Source: Sedimentibacter sp. MB31-C6 | GTDB lineage: Bacteria > Bacillota > Clostridia > Tissierellales > Sedimentibacteraceae | Length of the DNA: 64,000 nt | Reading direction: 5' to 3' | Assembly: GCF_035934735.1 (NCBI RefSeq) | Contig: NZ_CP142396.1 | Span: 186,001 to 250,000 of the forward strand | Part shown: one piece after another, positions 61,919 to 64,000 of the stretch | How the letters are laid out: the number at the start of each line of letters is the position of its first letter | Position numbering within the stretch: position 1 is the stretch's first letter | Translations under genes and position numbers: made by a program | The notes under the pieces: generated by a model | Told to the model about the DNA's origin: nothing | What the model saw: only the letters and a program-made list of their open reading frames with translations | The model's database searches: none

Positions 61919-61962
61919 ACTTGGGTTTAATTAATTATATTATACCCAAGTAATTTTGTCAA
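61919..61962 (-). promoter_or_regulatory. isc operon promoter with overlapping inverted-repeat operator
   Basis: On the minus strand TTGACA (61957-61962) and TATAAT (61934-61939) are both perfect, with 17-base spacing. The spacer holds ACTTGGGT and the start region holds ACCCAAGT (61919-61926 and 61944-61951), an inverted pair around the -10. IscR binding here would block RNA polymerase; the site identity is inferred from position. Confidence 0.75.
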
Positions 61963-61999
61963 CAATATTTATAAAAATTTGTCTAACAAAAAAAGAAAC

Positions 62000-62024
62000 A
62001 GGACGCATACAATGCGTCCCCTAC
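62000..62024. repeat. GGGACGCAT-type short palindromic repeat
   Basis: AGGACGCATACAATGCGTCC plus CCTAC, in the gap behind the DUF3343 gene and before the isc promoter. Same family as the units at 28.1, 33.4 and 41.0 kb, in the same orientation as the 28.1 and 41.0 kb units. Confidence 0.75.
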
Positions 62025-62066
62025 ATTTAATTTGTTTGCAGGACATTTACATCACACAGTATTAAT

Positions 62067-62339
62067 TTAATCAAAGGTTAAAGGTAATAATTTATATACT
62101 AATAATCCATTTTGTTTTATTGTACTATAAACATTATCTATAGGATATTTTCCTCGACACTCTCTTATAATTAATTTTAATGTTTCTAAATCTTTGGTTT
62201 TTAAACATAAATCACATTCGCTTTTGATACTAAAAGGTGTTTGAGAAAGTTTTATATTTGTTAGTTTATACTTTTCTAAATTGCTATAAGCCGCAATCGT
62301 ATAGTTACCATGCTTAAATGTAATAATATATAACTCCAT
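62067..62339 (-). CDS. DUF3343 protein (putative Se/S carrier-like)
   Basis: 90 aa. ITFKHGNYTIAAYSNLEKYK and QTPFSIKSECDLCLKTKDLETLKLII match the DUF3343 pattern, described as putative selenium/sulfur carrier-like proteins often close to IscS-type or selenium genes. The two Cys (SECDLC) are the candidate carrier residues. It lies upstream of the isc operon in the same direction, and Sec genes are in the same chromosome region. The carrier role is inference. Confidence 0.7.
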   Translation of the reverse strand: MELYIITFKHGNYTIAAYSNLEKYKLTNIKLSQTPFSIKSECDLCLKTKDLETLKLIIRECRGKYPIDNVYSTIKQNGLLVYKLLPLTFD

Positions 62340-62454
62340 ATTATTCCTCCTTTATGCTGTGAAAAACTCTTATTTAACATATTTTATTAAAAATAAAATA
62401 ATAAGTTACAACATAAAAAAGTATTATTATATGCCAGTTAAAAATAATCTTTTA

Positions 62455-62958
62455 TTAGTTTAGGTATTCATGTTCTTCTTCGCTCTCATAAATGCTTAAT
62501 TCATATTTCAAATCTTCTAAATTTGATACATATTCTTCCATTGAAATTTGATTAGAGTATAACAAATTATCCAACTTATTTTTTGTATCTTCATATATAA
62601 AAATTTCTTTACATGGCCAAATAATATTACTTATTTTATTAGAATCAGAAATCAATATAGATATATTCATTTCATCTTCAACTAAGTCTAAGATTGTGCC
62701 CATCAGATAGCATTTATTAATTCTAATATTATTTTTTTTAAAGAAATTTCTTATCTCTTGAATAAATAAAAAATGTTTCCTCTTAATCTCATATGATACA
62801 TTTTCATTTAAACTATCATCCACTAAATCTTTATTATAAAATTCAACGGACACATCATATCCCTTATTTAAATCGAAATCTTCAAGATTTATTTTATTAT
62901 TTAACTTCTGTCCTATATCTAAATTATTAATATTTGAATTTGAAAATTTAAAATCCAT
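62455..62958 (-). CDS. Hypothetical protein
   Basis: 167 aa, not recognised. It is acidic and rich in Asn, Asp, Ile and Leu, with no signal peptide or membrane helix. The middle shows a beta-like stretch (INKCYLMGTILDLVEDEMNISILISD) and the C-terminus is a charged helix (YVSNLEDLKYELSIYESEEE). AGGGGGATTATT precedes the ATG. It is 15 bases downstream of rarA in the same direction, so probably in that transcript. No function can be assigned. Confidence 0.6.
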   Translation of the reverse strand: MDFKFSNSNINNLDIGQKLNNKINLEDFDLNKGYDVSVEFYNKDLVDDSLNENVSYEIKRKHFLFIQEIRNFFKKNNIRINKCYLMGTILDLVEDEMNISILISDSNKISNIIWPCKEIFIYEDTKNKLDNLLYSNQISMEEYVSNLEDLKYELSIYESEEEHEYLN

Positions 62959-62973
62959 AATAATCCCCCTATT

Positions 62974-64000
62974 CTAAGGAACCTGATTCAAGTATTCCAT
63001 AAACTTTTTAATTCTTGATTCATAGCCTGAATCCTTTGGTTCATAAAAGTTTACACCCTTCATAGTCTCTGGTAAATATTGTTGTTTTACATAAAATTTA
63101 TCATAATCGTGTGGGTACATATAGTTTGTAGCTTTATTTAACTTTGCTGCGTTCTTATAACTTTTATCCCTTAAATGATCAGGAACTTCCAAAGAACTCC
63201 TTTCAACAGCTTCTAAAGCTTTATTTATAGCTATATAAGATGCATTACTTTTTGGAGCACAAGATATATATATAACAGCTTGAGCGAGAATTATTCTGCC
63301 TTCAGGAAATCCAATTATCTCAATTGCTTTAAAAGCATTTACCGCTACTTCTAAAGCTCTAGGATCAGCGTTGCCAACATCTTCTGAAGCGCATATAATA
63401 ATTCTTCTTGCTATGAATTTTGGATCTTCTCCACCTTTAATCATTTTAGCAAGCCAAAATACTGCTGCATCCGGATCTGACCCTCTCATACTTTTTATAA
63501 AAGCTGAAATTGTATCATAATGGCTGTCCCCATTTTTATCATATTCAACTTTCTTTCTTTGAATACATTCTTCTGCTATACTTAAATCGATTTTAACTTT
63601 ACCATTAACTTCTTTAGTCGTTTCTATCCCAAGTTCTAATGCACTAAGAGCTTTTCTTATATCTCCATTTGAATTATTAACTATAAGATTTAAAGCATCT
63701 TCAGTAACTTCTATATTTTTGTTACCGTAGCCTTTTTCTTTGTCTTCAATAGCCCTTTTCATAACATTTTTGATATCTATATTTGAAATTTTTTTAAACT
63801 CAAATACTAGAGATCTAGATATCAACGCTGAATTAACCTCAAAATATGGGTTTTCAGTAGTGGCACCAATAAGAATTATAGTTCCATTTTCAACATAAGG
63901 TAAAAGGGCATCCTGTTGAGCTTTGTTAAATCTATGAATTTCATCAATAAAAAGTATAGTTCTTTTATTATAAAAAGACAATTCATCTACAGCAAATTTT
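62974..64000 (-). CDS. rarA: Replication-associated recombination protein A (RarA/MgsA), 5' end outside window
   Basis: Partial: the last about 342 residues. The frame stays open through the right edge (KFAVDELSFYNKRTILFIDEIHRF), so the TTG at 63981 is internal. Walker B ILFIDEIHRFNKAQQDALLPYVE, sensor 1 IGATTENPYFEVNSALISRS and the C-terminal domain with GSDPDAAVFWLAKMIKGGEDP and IICASEDVGNADPRAL are typical. RarA is a clamp-loader-like AAA+ ATPase acting at stalled replication forks. Confidence 0.96.
   Translation of the reverse strand, partial: KFAVDELSFYNKRTILFIDEIHRFNKAQQDALLPYVENGTIILIGATTENPYFEVNSALISRSLVFEFKKISNIDIKNVMKRAIEDKEKGYGNKNIEVTEDALNLIVNNSNGDIRKALSALELGIETTKEVNGKVKIDLSIAEECIQRKKVEYDKNGDSHYDTISAFIKSMRGSDPDAAVFWLAKMIKGGEDPKFIARRIIICASEDVGNADPRALEVAVNAFKAIEIIGFPEGRIILAQAVIYISCAPKSNASYIAINKALEAVERSSLEVPDHLRDKSYKNAAKLNKATNYMYPHDYDKFYVKQQYLPETMKGVNFYEPKDSGYESRIKKFMEYLNQVP

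Overview
The window is AT-rich and densely coded, mostly on the minus strand. It looks like the chromosome of an endospore-forming anaerobic Clostridia-type Firmicute. The support is an Rnf ferredoxin:NAD+ oxidoreductase, an iron-hydrogenase-like sensor cluster, sporulation genes (spoIVFA, spoIVFB, pro-sigK, dacF-like), a full selenocysteine kit, strong AGGAGG-type ribosome sites and many short perfect terminator hairpins. A Sedimentibacter/Tissierellales-like host is possible, but I cannot place it from sequence alone. No IS element, prophage, CRISPR array or rRNA operon was found.

Layout. 1-5.6 kb: the start of an rnf operon (rnfC, then rnfD cut by the edge), preceded by a six-gene regulatory cluster with two HATPase proteins, two DRTGG proteins, a PHP protein and a degenerate [FeFe]-hydrogenase-like protein. 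5.7-8.9 kb: tRNA-Leu(GAG), a signal-less amidase with a sigma-K-like promoter, a DUF3298/DUF4163-like protein, and spoIVFB/spoIVFA. 9-19.5 kb: the rod-shape operon (mreB, mreC, mreD, a very large PBP2, a MinD-like ATPase) behind radC and maf, then DUF4321, Gx transporter, NusG_II, DUF4241 and nrdR. 19.7-28 kb: an alanyl-tRNA editing protein whose end was replaced by a hairpin repeat, a thioesterase, an MscS channel, a MacAB-like ABC exporter and a membrane pseudokinase.

28-36.5 kb: the selenocysteine locus, in transcription order comEA, selD (itself with an in-frame UGA), selA, selB, an orphan response regulator and tRNA-Sec; dacF runs the other way. 36.5-45.3 kb: two chemoreceptors with almost identical signalling halves, ridA, rsfS, a fused nadD-yqeK, and a mannose-family PTS with fused IIC-IID. 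45.3-48.2 kb: a cysteine-rich small protein, hisJ, a Met/Pro/Gly repeat protein and intact pro-sigK. 48.2-59.5 kb: the conserved Clostridia block alaS-ireB-(aldo/keto reductase)-ruvX-DUF1292-fur-rnj-mltG-OMT-U32, interrupted by two plus-strand genes. 59.5-64 kb: an array of six hairpins, the iscR-iscS-iscU operon with a strong promoter/operator, a DUF3343 protein, an unknown gene and rarA.

How parts work together. SpoIVFA/SpoIVFB are the expected processing complex for the pro-SigK encoded 39 kb away, and the signal-less amidase fits the mother-cell lysis stage under sigma-K. IscS and the DUF3343 protein could supply sulfur or selenium to the Sec pathway. The hydrogenase-like cluster probably senses redox or H2 state next to Rnf. 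The least explained items are that sensor cluster, the hairpin array at 59.55-59.74 kb, the pseudokinase receptor, the Met/Pro/Gly repeat protein and the mosaic chemoreceptor pair.
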